64,000 bases of DNA from Prosthecobacter algae. GTDB taxonomy: Bacteria > Verrucomicrobiota > Verrucomicrobiia > Verrucomicrobiales > Verrucomicrobiaceae. The notes under the pieces were generated by a model. It did not search any database. It was not told where the DNA came from and saw only the letters and a list, made by a program, of their open reading frames with translations. Of this stretch, positions 55,787 through 64,000 are shown one piece after another. Every line of letters begins with the position of its first letter. Positions within the stretch are counted from its first letter, which is position 1. A program made the translations under genes and the position numbers. The stretch covers positions 744,001 through 808,000 of the forward strand of contig NZ_BAABIA010000002.1 of assembly GCF_039542385.1 (NCBI RefSeq), given 5' to 3'.

Positions 55787-58700
55787 ATGAAGTCCACCCT
55801 TCTTACCTTTGTATTCATCGCCTCCACCGCGCTCGGCGCGGATTGGCTGCATCTGCCGGCCAAGCCGGGAACCGCGAATGGCAAAAAGATTGTCCTGGTT
55901 GCCGGGGATGAAGAGTATCGCACGGAGGAGACTTGCCCCATGCTGGCGAAGATCCTCAGTCAGAAGCACGGCTTTGACTGCACGGTGCTGTTTTCGATCA
56001 ATCCGGACGGGGGCTACATTGACCCGAACTTCCAGAAAAACCTGCCTGGCACAGAGGCCCTGGCTTCGGCGGATTTGCTGATCATCGGCACTCGCTTTCG
56101 TCAGTTGCCAGATGACCAACTCGCGCCTTTTGAGGCTTTCCTGAATTCGGGCAAGCCGGTGATCGGCTTCCGGACAGCGACGCATGCTTTCACCGGCAGT
56201 GCGAAGACGGGTGACTTTAAATGGGGCGAATTTGGCCTGAAGATCCTCGGGGAAAAGTGGGTCAATCATCACGGCAAACACAAGGTCGAAGGCACCCGTG
56301 GCATCGTGGAGGCCGCGAACAGCTCGAATGAAGTGCTGCGCGGCGTGGGTGAAATCTTTGCGACGACGGATGTGTATGGCATTGCCAATCTGGATGAAAA
56401 GGCCGCGAAGATCCTGCTGCGTGGCGCGGTGACGGAGACGATGGAGCCGACCTCGAAGGCGATCTCTGGGCCAAAAAACAGCCCCATGATGCCGCTGGCC
56501 TGGCTTCGCGAGTACACGGCACCGAATGGCACGGCCAAGGGGCAGGCCTTCTGCACCACGCTGGGGGCCTCCGTGGATTTCGCCGATGAAGATCTGCGCC
56601 GTCTGGTGGTGAATGCGGCCTATCATCTGGTGGGTGCCAAGGTGCCTGAAAAGGCGGATGTGGCCTACGTGGATGCCTTTGAGCCGACTTTTTATGGCAA
56701 CAACAGCGGTGACCATTACAAGAAGCTGAACCGCAAGCCTGCCGACTATGCGCTGGGCAAGAGTCCCGCCACGGGCCTGGCCAAAGCACAGCCGAAGAAG
56801 AAGGAAGAGAAAAAACCTGCGGCTGCAGCCGAAATTCCTCCCCATGCGCCTTCGGCAGAGCCAGTAGCAGCCACCGCTGCCCGAGCGCAAAAGGTGGCCC
56901 CACCAGCCCAGGGTGAGCGCATCGTGCTCATCGGCAATGGTCTAGCCGAGCGCGATGTCTATTACAGCCGGATCGAGACTGAGCTGCACCTGCGCTACCC
57001 CAGCGAGGAGCTGTTTTTCCGCAACATGGGCCATGTGGGGGATACCCCAGGCTTCCGCCCACATCCTTCCCGCGTTTCACAGTGGGCTTTCCCTGGGGCT
57101 GAAAAGTTCCACCCAGACAAGCAGGTGCATCATGGCAAAGGTTTCTTCTCCACACCGGACCAGTGGCTGACTCATTTGCAGGCGGATACCATCGTGGCCT
57201 TCTTTGGCTACAATGAATCCTTCGACGGCCCGAGCAAGGTGGGCAACTTCGAAGCTGAACTCGATGCCTGGGTGAAGCACACCCTGAGCAAGGCCTACAA
57301 TGGCAAGGCCGCCCCGCGCGTGGTGCTGGTCTCCCCCATCGCTTTTGAAAACCAGTCCGCCACTCGTGATTTGCCGAATGGCGAAAAGGAGAACGCCAAT
57401 CTGATCCTCTATTCGGCAGCGGTGGAAACCGTGGCGAAGAAGAATGGCCTCACCTTCATTGATCTTTTCTCTCCAACCAAAGCCCTGTATGCGAAGGCGA
57501 AGGTGCCCTTCAACACGGGTGGTTTTGTACCCACGGATGCAGGTTACCAGCAGATCGCCGAGATTCTAGCCACGGGTCTTTACGGGCAGCAGTCCCGCGT
57601 TTCCAAAGCCGATCCGGCGCTGGTGCATGAGGCCGTGAAGCAGAAAGATTGGTTTTGGAACAATGACTACAACCTGGTCAACGGCGTGCATACGCATGGC
57701 CAGCGTTACAATCCCTTCGGTCCGCAGAACTACCCGGACGAAGTGAAAAAGACCCGTGAGATGGCTGCCCTGCGGGATACTCTGATCCATGAAGTGGCAG
57801 CGGCGAAAAAAGCCGATCTGGCCGTAGATGACAGCAAGACCCACAAGCTGCCCGAGGTGCCGACGAACTACCAGCCGAGCGTGAAAAACGGCAGCACGAA
57901 GTATCTGTATGGCGAAGAGGCGGTGAAGTCCCTGACCGTGCCGGAAGGTTACAAGGTGGAGCTTTTTGCCAGCGAGAAGGAGTTCCCAAATCTGGCGAAC
58001 CCGATGCAGCTTTCCTTTGATGACAAAGGTCGTCTCTGGGTGGCCACGATGCCCACCTACCCGCACTATCGCCCCGGCGATGCGCTGCCAGATGACAAGA
58101 TCCTCATCTATGAAGACACCAATGGCGATGGCAAAGCCGACAAGGAAACCGTGTTCGCCGATAAGCTGCACCTGCCCATCGGTTTTGAATTTGCGCCGGA
58201 AGGTGTCTATGTCTCGCAGGAGCCTAACCTGGTATTGATTCGCGACACGAATGGCGATGACAAGGCCGACAGCACGGAGATCATCCTGGGCGGCTTTGAC
58301 ACGCATGATACGCACCACGCCATCAGCGCGTACACGGCGGATCCCAGCGGTGCTTTCATCCTGTGCGAGGGCGTCTTCCTGCACTCCAATGTGGAGACTC
58401 CTTATGGCCCCGTCCGCTGTGTGGATGGCGGCTTCTTCCGCTACAGCCCGCAGCGTGGTCACCTGGAGCGTACCGCGCAGCTCAGCATCCCGAATCCCTG
58501 GGGCGCGGTGTTTGATGCCTGGGGCCAGGATTTCTTCCTGCACACCTCCGGCACCAGCATGAACTGGATGCTGCCCGTCTCGGTGAAACCCACCTTTGGC
58601 AGCAAGACGCCCTCCACTCCGGACCTGGTGCCTGAAGGGCAAAAAGTGCGCCCCACCTCCGGTCTGGAAGTCGTCTCTTCCCGCCATTTCCCCGATGAAG

Positions 58701-59971
58701 TGCAGGGAGACCTCATCCTTTGCAACGCCATCGGCTTCCTGGGCATCAAGCAGCATCAAATCGTGGATGACAGCACAGGTTGGAAGACCACCTTCCGCCA
58801 TGACCTGCTGAAGAGCACGGATGGCAATTTCCGCCCCGTGGATCTCGAGTTCGCTCCAGATGGTTCTTTGTATGTCATCGACTGGCACAATGTCCTCGTC
58901 GGCCACATGCAGCACAATGCCCGTGATCCCCTGCGCGACCACGTGCATGGCCGCATCTACCGCATCACTTATCCTAGCCGTCCGCTGGTGAAGCCCGTGC
59001 CGGTGGAAGGTGCCAGCGTGACCGCCCTGCTCAATAACCTGAAAGAGCCTGAGCTGCGCACCCGCTACCGCACCCGTCGTGAGCTGCGTAACCATCCGAC
59101 CAGTGAAGTGCTGCCGGCTGTGAAAACCTGGGTGGCTGCTTTGGATAAAAACGATGCCCAGTATGAGCACCATGTGCTGGAGGCTCTGTGGACCACCTGG
59201 GGAATGAACGAAGCGGATGAAAGTCTGCTTCGCCAGCTTTTGAATGCCAAAGACTTCCACGCCCGCGCTGCTGCGGTGCGTGTGCTCCGGTACAATCACC
59301 ACCGCATTGCCGATCACGCCGCGCTGCTGGAAAAAGCAGCCGCAGATGAGCATGGTCGTGTGCGCCTGGAGGCCATCGTGGCCGCCTCGTGGCTGCCAGA
59401 CATCGCAGCGGCGAAAAAGATCGTCGCCATCGGTGCGGCCAAGCCCCTGGATGTGTGGAGCCAAAACGCCGCCAAAACCGCGACCGACCGCCTCGCTGGC
59501 GTGGCGGAAAAAGAAGTGGCCGATCATCCTGAACTGGCTGCCCCTGCGCACCTCAGTGCCGAAGGTAAAGCCCAGTATCTGGCGGGCCAGAAAGTGTACT
59601 TCCGCGAAGGCCACTGCGTGACCTGCCACCAGCCCAGCGGTAAAGGACTAGACCCCGCATTCCCCTCCCTGGAGAAAAGCCCCTGGGTGACAGGCGACTC
59701 GGATCGCCTCATCAAACTGGCCATGTATGGCCTCATGGGCCCGCTTGAAATCAATGGTAAAAAGTACGATGGCCAGGTGCCGATGACTCCCTTTGCCGGG
59801 ATGCTGAAGGACGATGAAATGGCTGCCGTGCTCACCTTTGTGCGCAACAGCTTCGGCAATAAAGCCGACCCTATCCAGCCCGCCCAGGTCAAAGCCATCC
59901 GCGATGCCAATGTGGGCCGCGTGCAGTTCTACACGACCGAAGAGCTGCTGAAGCAGCATCCGATGAAGTAG
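55787..59971 (+). CDS. ThuA / SGNH / beta-propeller / HEAT / cytochrome c secreted protein
   Basis: 1,394 residues with signal peptide (STALGA-DW). Order: ThuA-like domain (~25-280, KKIVLVAGDEEYRTEETCPM), an Ala/Pro linker (~325-375), an SGNH-hydrolase-like domain (~380-610, GERIVLIGNGLAERDVYYSR, FFRNMGHVGDTP), a PVC-type propeller (~710-1065, GYKVELFASEKEFPNLANPM), HEAT repeats (~1070-1240), and a cytochrome c with CVTCH (1277-1281). Such proteins are numerous in Planctomycetes and Verrucomicrobia; they are thought to oxidise or deacylate polysaccharide parts in the periplasm and pass electrons through the heme. The substrate is unknown. Confidence 0.9.
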   Translation: MKSTLLTFVFIASTALGADWLHLPAKPGTANGKKIVLVAGDEEYRTEETCPMLAKILSQKHGFDCTVLFSINPDGGYIDPNFQKNLPGTEALASADLLIIGTRFRQLPDDQLAPFEAFLNSGKPVIGFRTATHAFTGSAKTGDFKWGEFGLKILGEKWVNHHGKHKVEGTRGIVEAANSSNEVLRGVGEIFATTDVYGIANLDEKAAKILLRGAVTETMEPTSKAISGPKNSPMMPLAWLREYTAPNGTAKGQAFCTTLGASVDFADEDLRRLVVNAAYHLVGAKVPEKADVAYVDAFEPTFYGNNSGDHYKKLNRKPADYALGKSPATGLAKAQPKKKEEKKPAAAAEIPPHAPSAEPVAATAARAQKVAPPAQGERIVLIGNGLAERDVYYSRIETELHLRYPSEELFFRNMGHVGDTPGFRPHPSRVSQWAFPGAEKFHPDKQVHHGKGFFSTPDQWLTHLQADTIVAFFGYNESFDGPSKVGNFEAELDAWVKHTLSKAYNGKAAPRVVLVSPIAFENQSATRDLPNGEKENANLILYSAAVETVAKKNGLTFIDLFSPTKALYAKAKVPFNTGGFVPTDAGYQQIAEILATGLYGQQSRVSKADPALVHEAVKQKDWFWNNDYNLVNGVHTHGQRYNPFGPQNYPDEVKKTREMAALRDTLIHEVAAAKKADLAVDDSKTHKLPEVPTNYQPSVKNGSTKYLYGEEAVKSLTVPEGYKVELFASEKEFPNLANPMQLSFDDKGRLWVATMPTYPHYRPGDALPDDKILIYEDTNGDGKADKETVFADKLHLPIGFEFAPEGVYVSQEPNLVLIRDTNGDDKADSTEIILGGFDTHDTHHAISAYTADPSGAFILCEGVFLHSNVETPYGPVRCVDGGFFRYSPQRGHLERTAQLSIPNPWGAVFDAWGQDFFLHTSGTSMNWMLPVSVKPTFGSKTPSTPDLVPEGQKVRPTSGLEVVSSRHFPDEVQGDLILCNAIGFLGIKQHQIVDDSTGWKTTFRHDLLKSTDGNFRPVDLEFAPDGSLYVIDWHNVLVGHMQHNARDPLRDHVHGRIYRITYPSRPLVKPVPVEGASVTALLNNLKEPELRTRYRTRRELRNHPTSEVLPAVKTWVAALDKNDAQYEHHVLEALWTTWGMNEADESLLRQLLNAKDFHARAAAVRVLRYNHHRIADHAALLEKAAADEHGRVRLEAIVAASWLPDIAAAKKIVAIGAAKPLDVWSQNAAKTATDRLAGVAEKEVADHPELAAPAHLSAEGKAQYLAGQKVYFREGHCVTCHQPSGKGLDPAFPSLEKSPWVTGDSDRLIKLAMYGLMGPLEINGKKYDGQVPMTPFAGMLKDDEMAAVLTFVRNSFGNKADPIQPAQVKAIRDANVGRVQFYTTEELLKQHPMK

Positions 59972-59993
59972 GTCTAACATCTTAGACCTGATT

Positions 59994-60033
59994 AAAACCC
60001 CTGGAAGGCACTGCGTCCTTCCAGGGGTTTTTA
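59994..60033 (+). terminator. Intrinsic terminator
   Basis: Perfect 15-bp stem AAAACCCCTGGAAGG / CCTTCCAGGGGTTTT with an 8-nt loop, with flanking A and T runs, so it can act in both directions. A smaller hairpin (AGGTCTAA/TTAGACCT, 59970-59989) precedes it. Confidence 0.92.
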
Positions 60034-60105
60034 GTGAGTGGAAGCAAGAGAGTGCGGCTAATTTTTCCATTCGCCCGTTGGGCCATTTAGGCTTATTATT
60101 TGGTC

Positions 60106-60291
60106 ATGGCGAAAGCAATCAGCCCCATTGCAGATAGCAGCACGAATATCTCAATCGTGGTGCAGGATGAGCGCAAAGCGCTTCAGGCGGCTTTCAATGA
60201 TGCGTCGAAATCCAAAAAAACAGCTAAAGCTTTTTTGGTCAGCGCAGGCATTTTGACGAAGAAAGGCAAGCTAGCCAAATCCTATCGCTGA
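60106..60291 (+). CDS. Small protein, candidate antitoxin
   Basis: 61 residues from MAKAISPIADSS. N-terminal part acidic, C-terminal part strongly basic (DASKSKKTAKAFLVSAGILT then KKGKLAKSYR). It ends 9 bp before the next start. Its size and order fit an antitoxin or regulator for that gene; this is inferred. Confidence 0.55.
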   Translation: MAKAISPIADSSTNISIVVQDERKALQAAFNDASKSKKTAKAFLVSAGILTKKGKLAKSYR

Positions 60292-60300
60292 TATTGGGCA

Positions 60301-60873
60301 ATGCCGTGGAGCCGCTACATCCTTGGGTATCACGGTTGCGATGCCGAAACCGCGGGCAAAATTGCCGCTGGTAAAGACGAGCTTAGGCCGAGCCAAAACG
60401 ATTATGATTGGCTAGGCCACGGTTTATATTTTTGGGAAGATGGTTACGAAAGAGCCCTTCGTTGGGCCACGGAACAATCCAAATCAAAGCGTCCACAAAA
60501 TCGAATCAAAAATCCCGGTGTCCTAGGTGCTGTGATTGACCTGGGCCATTGCCTAGATCTCATCCAAGTTGAATACCTTGATTTGGTTAAAGATGCCCAT
60601 GATCGAATGCTTCAATTGTTTGCTGAAATCGAAAAAGATCCTCCGATCAATGCAGGCAGAGAGATGAGCCTGAGGAAGCTGGACTGTGCAGTTTTCGAAT
60701 CTCTGCACCAGTTCAGTGACAATGAGAGTCAGCCTCGTTTTAACACCGTGCGCGCTTTCTTTACCGAAGGAGAGGCACTTTATCCGACAGCAGGTATCCG
60801 CAGGCTGGATCACATCCAAATTTGTGTGCGTGATAAGGCCAGCATCACCGGCTACTTTCTTCCGCGTCAATAA
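60301..60873 (+). CDS. Candidate ADP-ribosyltransferase-like toxin
   Basis: 190 residues. YILGYHGCDAETAGKIAAGK followed by DYDWLGHGLYFWEDGYERAL looks like the PARP/DUF3990 arrangement of H-G (NAD His) and G-x-G-x-Y-F (Tyr), with AVFESLHQFSD as a possible Glu region. Then PGVLGAVIDLGHCLDL. It is soluble with no signal. An upstream small partner suggests a toxin-antitoxin pair. The fold is inferred from motifs only. Confidence 0.55.
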   Translation: MPWSRYILGYHGCDAETAGKIAAGKDELRPSQNDYDWLGHGLYFWEDGYERALRWATEQSKSKRPQNRIKNPGVLGAVIDLGHCLDLIQVEYLDLVKDAHDRMLQLFAEIEKDPPINAGREMSLRKLDCAVFESLHQFSDNESQPRFNTVRAFFTEGEALYPTAGIRRLDHIQICVRDKASITGYFLPRQ

Positions 60874-61065
60874 GACGCTCCTCGGGGAGAGGGCGTGTAA
60901 GCGGCCCAATACCTTGCGGAGCACTGTCTCAAAGATGTCGGCCTGGAACATGAAGCCGAGGGCAGTAGCGGGCATATTCAGCGTGCAGCTCACGTTGCAA
61001 ATTCACGACACGCAAAGAATAACGCCCATCGCCCCTGCGGCTAGCGCCCATCTTCCAGGCTCCTA

Positions 61066-61359
61066 CTAGGCGGCCTCCCAACTGAATTCTGCAGTCCCCG
61101 CCAGAGATTCCAGGACGAGTTTTCCTCCGCCGACGAAAGACGCGCGATGCCCTGCCTGAAGAACGTGGTCCGTCGGGTCGCCTTCCAGAGTCAGCCAGAG
61201 GGCACCACGGCTCAGGGTCACCTCAATGACCTCACCGGGGGCGAGGTCGCGGGCGAAGAGCTGCCCCTCGGCCAGCCGCAGACGTCGGCTGGCGAGGCGG
61301 TCGGGGACAGATCTCATGACGGTGTAGCCCAGGGGAGCTGGGAAAGTTTTGGCATTCAT
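61066..61359 (-). CDS. DUF2917-like small protein
   Basis: 97 residues from MNAKTFPAPLGYTV. Beta-rich cupin-like: LAEGQLFARDLAPGEVIEVT, RGALWLTLEGDPTDHVLQAG. DUF2917 proteins have no known role. Its start overlaps the LysR stop (ATGA), so it is coupled to it and probably belongs to the same response. Confidence 0.65.
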   Translation of the reverse strand: MNAKTFPAPLGYTVMRSVPDRLASRRLRLAEGQLFARDLAPGEVIEVTLSRGALWLTLEGDPTDHVLQAGHRASFVGGGKLVLESLAGTAEFSWEAA

Positions 61360-62294
61360 CCGGTGATCCTCCGGGATGGCAGGGAGATGCCGCTGCGCGT
61401 GCCGGTGACGGGCAGCTCCTTGTTCCAGGCGCGCAGCACGGCATCCCGCACGGCGATGATGGTGGGGTCGTTTTCCCGCTCGGTGAGGTAGGCGATGTTC
61501 AGAGTCACCACGGCGCGGAAATGCGGCAGGGCGAGTATCCGGCCTTTGAAAGGTGGCACGTTGATCAGATGCTTGGCCGTGAGGGTCATGCCCAGGCCTT
61601 CCGCCACCAGATTCAGCACGGTCACGCACTCGTTCACTCGGAAACGGGGAGTGATGTCCAGCCCCTGCTGCTCGCAGATGTTCTGGATAGCGCGGAAGTA
61701 ACTGCACATCGGCGAGGCAAAGATCCACGGTTTCTTTTGCAGGAGGTTCCAGTCCGGCGAGGCCAACTCCTCCGCCCAGGCCTGCGGGCAGGCGAGGCAC
61801 AGCTCAATGACATCCAGAGGATGAACGGTAAGCTTGGGAGTCTCATGCTGGCCTTCGAAAAAGCCGATGGCCACCGTGCCCTCCTCCAGCCCCTGGAGGA
61901 TGACGCCGCTGCTGCCATCCACCAGCTCATACCGCAGGTCTGGGTGGGCCTCCGTGAGGTCTTTCAGCACATCCATCAGGCGCAGAAACTCGGGCCGGTT
62001 GTTGATGCCCAGCACCATTTCCCCCGTCACCGTGCCGCGCAGGTGTTCCGCACTATGCTTGAAATCCCGGGCGGCATCCACGATGAGCCGGGCCTGGTCG
62101 CGCAGAGCCTCACCTCCCTGGGTGAGCCGCATGCCCTTGGGACTGCGGTCAAAAAGTCGGATGCCCAGCTCGCCCTCCAGCGCCCGCACCTGGGCGGTGA
62201 CGGCCGGCTGGCTGGTGAACATCTTTTCCGCCGCACGGGTGAGGTTTCCTTCATCGGCGACGGCAAGAAAGGTGCGGAGTTGATAAAGTTCCAT
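61356..62294 (-). CDS. LysR-family transcriptional regulator
   Basis: 312 residues from MELYQLRTFLAVADEGN; the in-frame start at 62393 is rejected. HTH at ~15-60 (LTRAAEKMFTSQPAVTAQVR), then the LysR effector-binding domain (~90-290) of CysB/CbbR type. The target and inducer are unknown; divergent from the acyltransferase gene across 315 bp. Confidence 0.93.
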   Translation of the reverse strand: MELYQLRTFLAVADEGNLTRAAEKMFTSQPAVTAQVRALEGELGIRLFDRSPKGMRLTQGGEALRDQARLIVDAARDFKHSAEHLRGTVTGEMVLGINNRPEFLRLMDVLKDLTEAHPDLRYELVDGSSGVILQGLEEGTVAIGFFEGQHETPKLTVHPLDVIELCLACPQAWAEELASPDWNLLQKKPWIFASPMCSYFRAIQNICEQQGLDITPRFRVNECVTVLNLVAEGLGMTLTAKHLINVPPFKGRILALPHFRAVVTLNIAYLTERENDPTIIAVRDAVLRAWNKELPVTGTRSGISLPSRRITG

Positions 62295-62609
62295 GGCGGT
62301 AGAAGAGTGGGATGAAAGGGTGTCTGGCAGGGACAGCAGGCAGGCCGGTTGGGACCCGCCACCACTCATCCACGATTCCACGCATCCGGCCAATCGTCAT
62401 GGCGAATGGCGTTCATCAGAAAATCCGATTCCCGCCTTTTCCGGGCGGCGCATGACCCGCCGAAAAGATTTTCACCATGGAGGGTTACCGCAGTTCCCCC
62501 AGGACAGCCGGGAAAGTCCGCTCTCACGGCAGCTCGCCCACGAATGAATGGGACGATTGACCTGTGCGAGCCGCACGGTTACAGCCACTGTGGCCTCGGT
62601 CGCCTCATA
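62295..62609. other. Divergent intergenic region of lysR and acyltransferase
   Basis: 315 bp. The acyltransferase frame is open through it, but no family sequence appears before 62610. LysR regulators usually bind T-N11-A sites here; none can be chosen with confidence. Confidence 0.35.
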
Positions 62610-63530
62610 ATGGAACATTTTCTCTACCTCCTCGCTCGCACCTTCCTGGCCTTCATTCAGGCCTTGCCGATCCGCTGGGTGGCGCGCATGGGCCGCTGTG
62701 GGGGCGCGCTGGCTTTCTGGCTGGATGCACGCCATCGCCGGGTGGCGTTGAAGAATCTGACGATGTGCTTTGGCCACGAAAAGTCCCCGACGGAAATTCG
62801 CGCCATCGCCAAAGAAAATTTCCGCAGGCTCGGCGAAGTCTATGGCTGCGCGATGAAAAGCATGGTCATGAACGATGCCGAATTGCTCAAAGTCTTTTCC
62901 GTCAAAGGTGCCGAAGCGGTACGAGCTGTGGACGCGGAGGGGCGGCTGGTGAACCGCGTATTCACTGGCGGCCACTTCGGCAATTTCGAGCTGGCCAACC
63001 GAATGTCCGCGTTGATTCCCGGGTATCAGGCAGTGGCCACGTATCGCGGTATCCGCCCGCCGAAGCTGGATCAGCTTGTTTACCGGATGCGCACCGTCTC
63101 GGGTAACATTCTGGTGGATCGCCGCACCGGTGCAGATGATCTGAAGCGCGCGATGGCGGAGGGGGGCAAGCTACTCATTTTGGCCAGTGATCAGGCGGAT
63201 CGCAGCGGCGGTATTGAGCTGCCGTTCCTCGGTTACTACGCGTGGACCACACGCGCGCCCGTCATCCTCGCGATGCGCTACAAGTGCGTCATCTTTGTGC
63301 CGATCTGTTACCGCGTCGGCCTGGGCCAGTGGGTTTTGGAAGTTGGCGAGCCCCTTCGCATGGAGGAAAACGGCAAGCGGCGAGGCGTCGAAGATCTGAT
63401 GCGCGACATCAACGCCGCGTTGGAAGCGGGCGTGCGCCGCGATCCTGCCAACTGGTTCTGGGTGCATGACCGCTGGAAAACCAAAAACCGCCAACCACCA
63501 CGCGCGGTGGAGGAATCAACGGCGGTGTGA
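62610..63530 (+). CDS. LpxL/HtrB-like lysophospholipid or lipid A acyltransferase
   Basis: 306 residues from MEHFLYLLARTFLAF; the longer frame (62349) is unsupported. N-terminal membrane anchor; HxxxxE active-site motif in FTGGHFGNFELANR, then ILVDRRTGADDL and GGKLLILASDQADRSGG. Places a fatty acyl chain on a lipid A precursor or related lipid at the inner face of the inner membrane. Confidence 0.85.
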   Translation: MEHFLYLLARTFLAFIQALPIRWVARMGRCGGALAFWLDARHRRVALKNLTMCFGHEKSPTEIRAIAKENFRRLGEVYGCAMKSMVMNDAELLKVFSVKGAEAVRAVDAEGRLVNRVFTGGHFGNFELANRMSALIPGYQAVATYRGIRPPKLDQLVYRMRTVSGNILVDRRTGADDLKRAMAEGGKLLILASDQADRSGGIELPFLGYYAWTTRAPVILAMRYKCVIFVPICYRVGLGQWVLEVGEPLRMEENGKRRGVEDLMRDINAALEAGVRRDPANWFWVHDRWKTKNRQPPRAVEESTAV

Positions 63531-63552
63531 AGAACATCCTCCGGACATTCGG

Positions 63553-64000
63553 TTACCCCAGCTCCGGGTCATTCAGAGCCACCATCTTCTGCTGTTTCAC
63601 ATCCCAGACCTTCAGACGCAGACAGCGGTAGATCTCGAGGGGGTTCAGCGTCGTGACTTTTGGATTCCGCAGTTCGGGGATGGCCTGGAGCACCTCAGGG
63701 AGACGGTAAAAGGGAATGCGCGCATTCAGATGATGAATGTGGTGATAGCCGATGTTTGCCGAGAACCACGCCATCACCGGCCCCATCTTCAGGTAGCTGC
63801 TGGACTCCAGCGCCGCGCGGTCATAAGTCCAGCCAGACTTGTCGTAGAAGGCCACGTCCGGGAAATTATGCTGTGCATAAAAGAAGTATGAGCCGATGGC
63901 GCTGGCGATGAAGTGCGGGAGGATCTGCGTGAGCAACCAAGCCTGCCAGCCCGCAAAACGGATCAGGAAGCCAGCGATGCACGCATGGACCAAAAGGGAG
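63553..64000 (-). CDS. Fatty acid desaturase (N-terminus beyond window)
   Basis: Partial; the frame stays open to the window end. Visible: hydrophobic helices, a YAQHNF His box, GYHHIHHLN (HxxHH box), then the C-terminal VWDVKQQKMVALND. Di-iron membrane desaturase of the FADS type. It converges on the acyltransferase. Confidence 0.85.
   Translation of the reverse strand, partial: SLLVHACIAGFLIRFAGWQAWLLTQILPHFIASAIGSYFFYAQHNFPDVAFYDKSGWTYDRAALESSSYLKMGPVMAWFSANIGYHHIHHLNARIPFYRLPEVLQAIPELRNPKVTTLNPLEIYRCLRLKVWDVKQQKMVALNDPELG

Noticed and set aside
57566-59629. A 687-codon open frame on the minus strand
   Set aside because: It is the reverse of the ThuA/propeller/cytochrome gene in GC-rich DNA, with no domain.

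Overview
The window reads as chromosome of a verrucomicrobial bacterium (Prosthecobacter/Verrucomicrobium-like). The evidence is two giant secreted proteins of the PVC-superphylum type (isomerase/LamG/propeller/cupredoxin at the left edge; ThuA/SGNH/propeller/HEAT/cytochrome c at 55.8-60.0 kb), a fused SecD-SecF protein, and GC-rich, mostly monocistronic or short-operon housekeeping DNA. The assignment is from gene content only.

Left chromosomal arm (1-23.6 kb): the end of the isomerase/propeller/cupredoxin protein; a small protein coupled to a frameshifted HNH nuclease; an ABCG-like transporter; an AsmA-like protein; a ROK regulator; the potassium transporter Kup; the tgt-yajC-secDF operon closed by a clear terminator; mtnA-prsW-like; a GlcD-like FAD oxidase; a surface-glycan trio (two glycosyltransferases around a methyltransferase); and tRNA-Thr(TGT).

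Integrated island (23,595-54,919, about 31.3 kb): it starts in the 3' part of tRNA-Thr and ends at an exact 45-bp copy of that part, next to a tyrosine recombinase gene. It is a mosaic. Part one is AT-rich and holds an XRE regulator, a GYF-domain membrane protein, an LRR protein, an IS3 remnant, nine exact 14-bp tandem repeats, a G-quadruplex-type tract, a split protein with polymerase-palm-like motifs (probable element replication gene) and an excisionase-like HTH. Part two (31.6-46.7 kb) is a metal-resistance block: P1B-type ATPase, a complete HME-RND tripartite pump, porin-like, His-rich and Cys-rich envelope proteins, and a decayed second RND pump. Part three (47.2-52.9 kb) is a tightly overlapping seven-gene operon: DUF6932-like protein, XRE-ImmA/IrrE protein, DUF4186-like zinc protein, radical SAM enzyme, DPPW methyltransferase, ASCH protein and P-loop kinase. 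It has a palindromic operator over its promoter. I do not recognise this combination as a named system, and it is my main candidate for an undescribed nucleotide- or nucleic-acid-modifying defence (or toxin-antitoxin-like) system. I see no relaxase or conjugation genes.

Right chromosomal arm (54.9-64.0 kb): dps, the ThuA/SGNH/propeller/cytochrome protein with a strong terminator, a candidate ADP-ribosyltransferase-like toxin with a small upstream partner, a LysR regulator coupled to a DUF2917-like protein, a lipid A-type acyltransferase, and a fatty acid desaturase cut by the window end.
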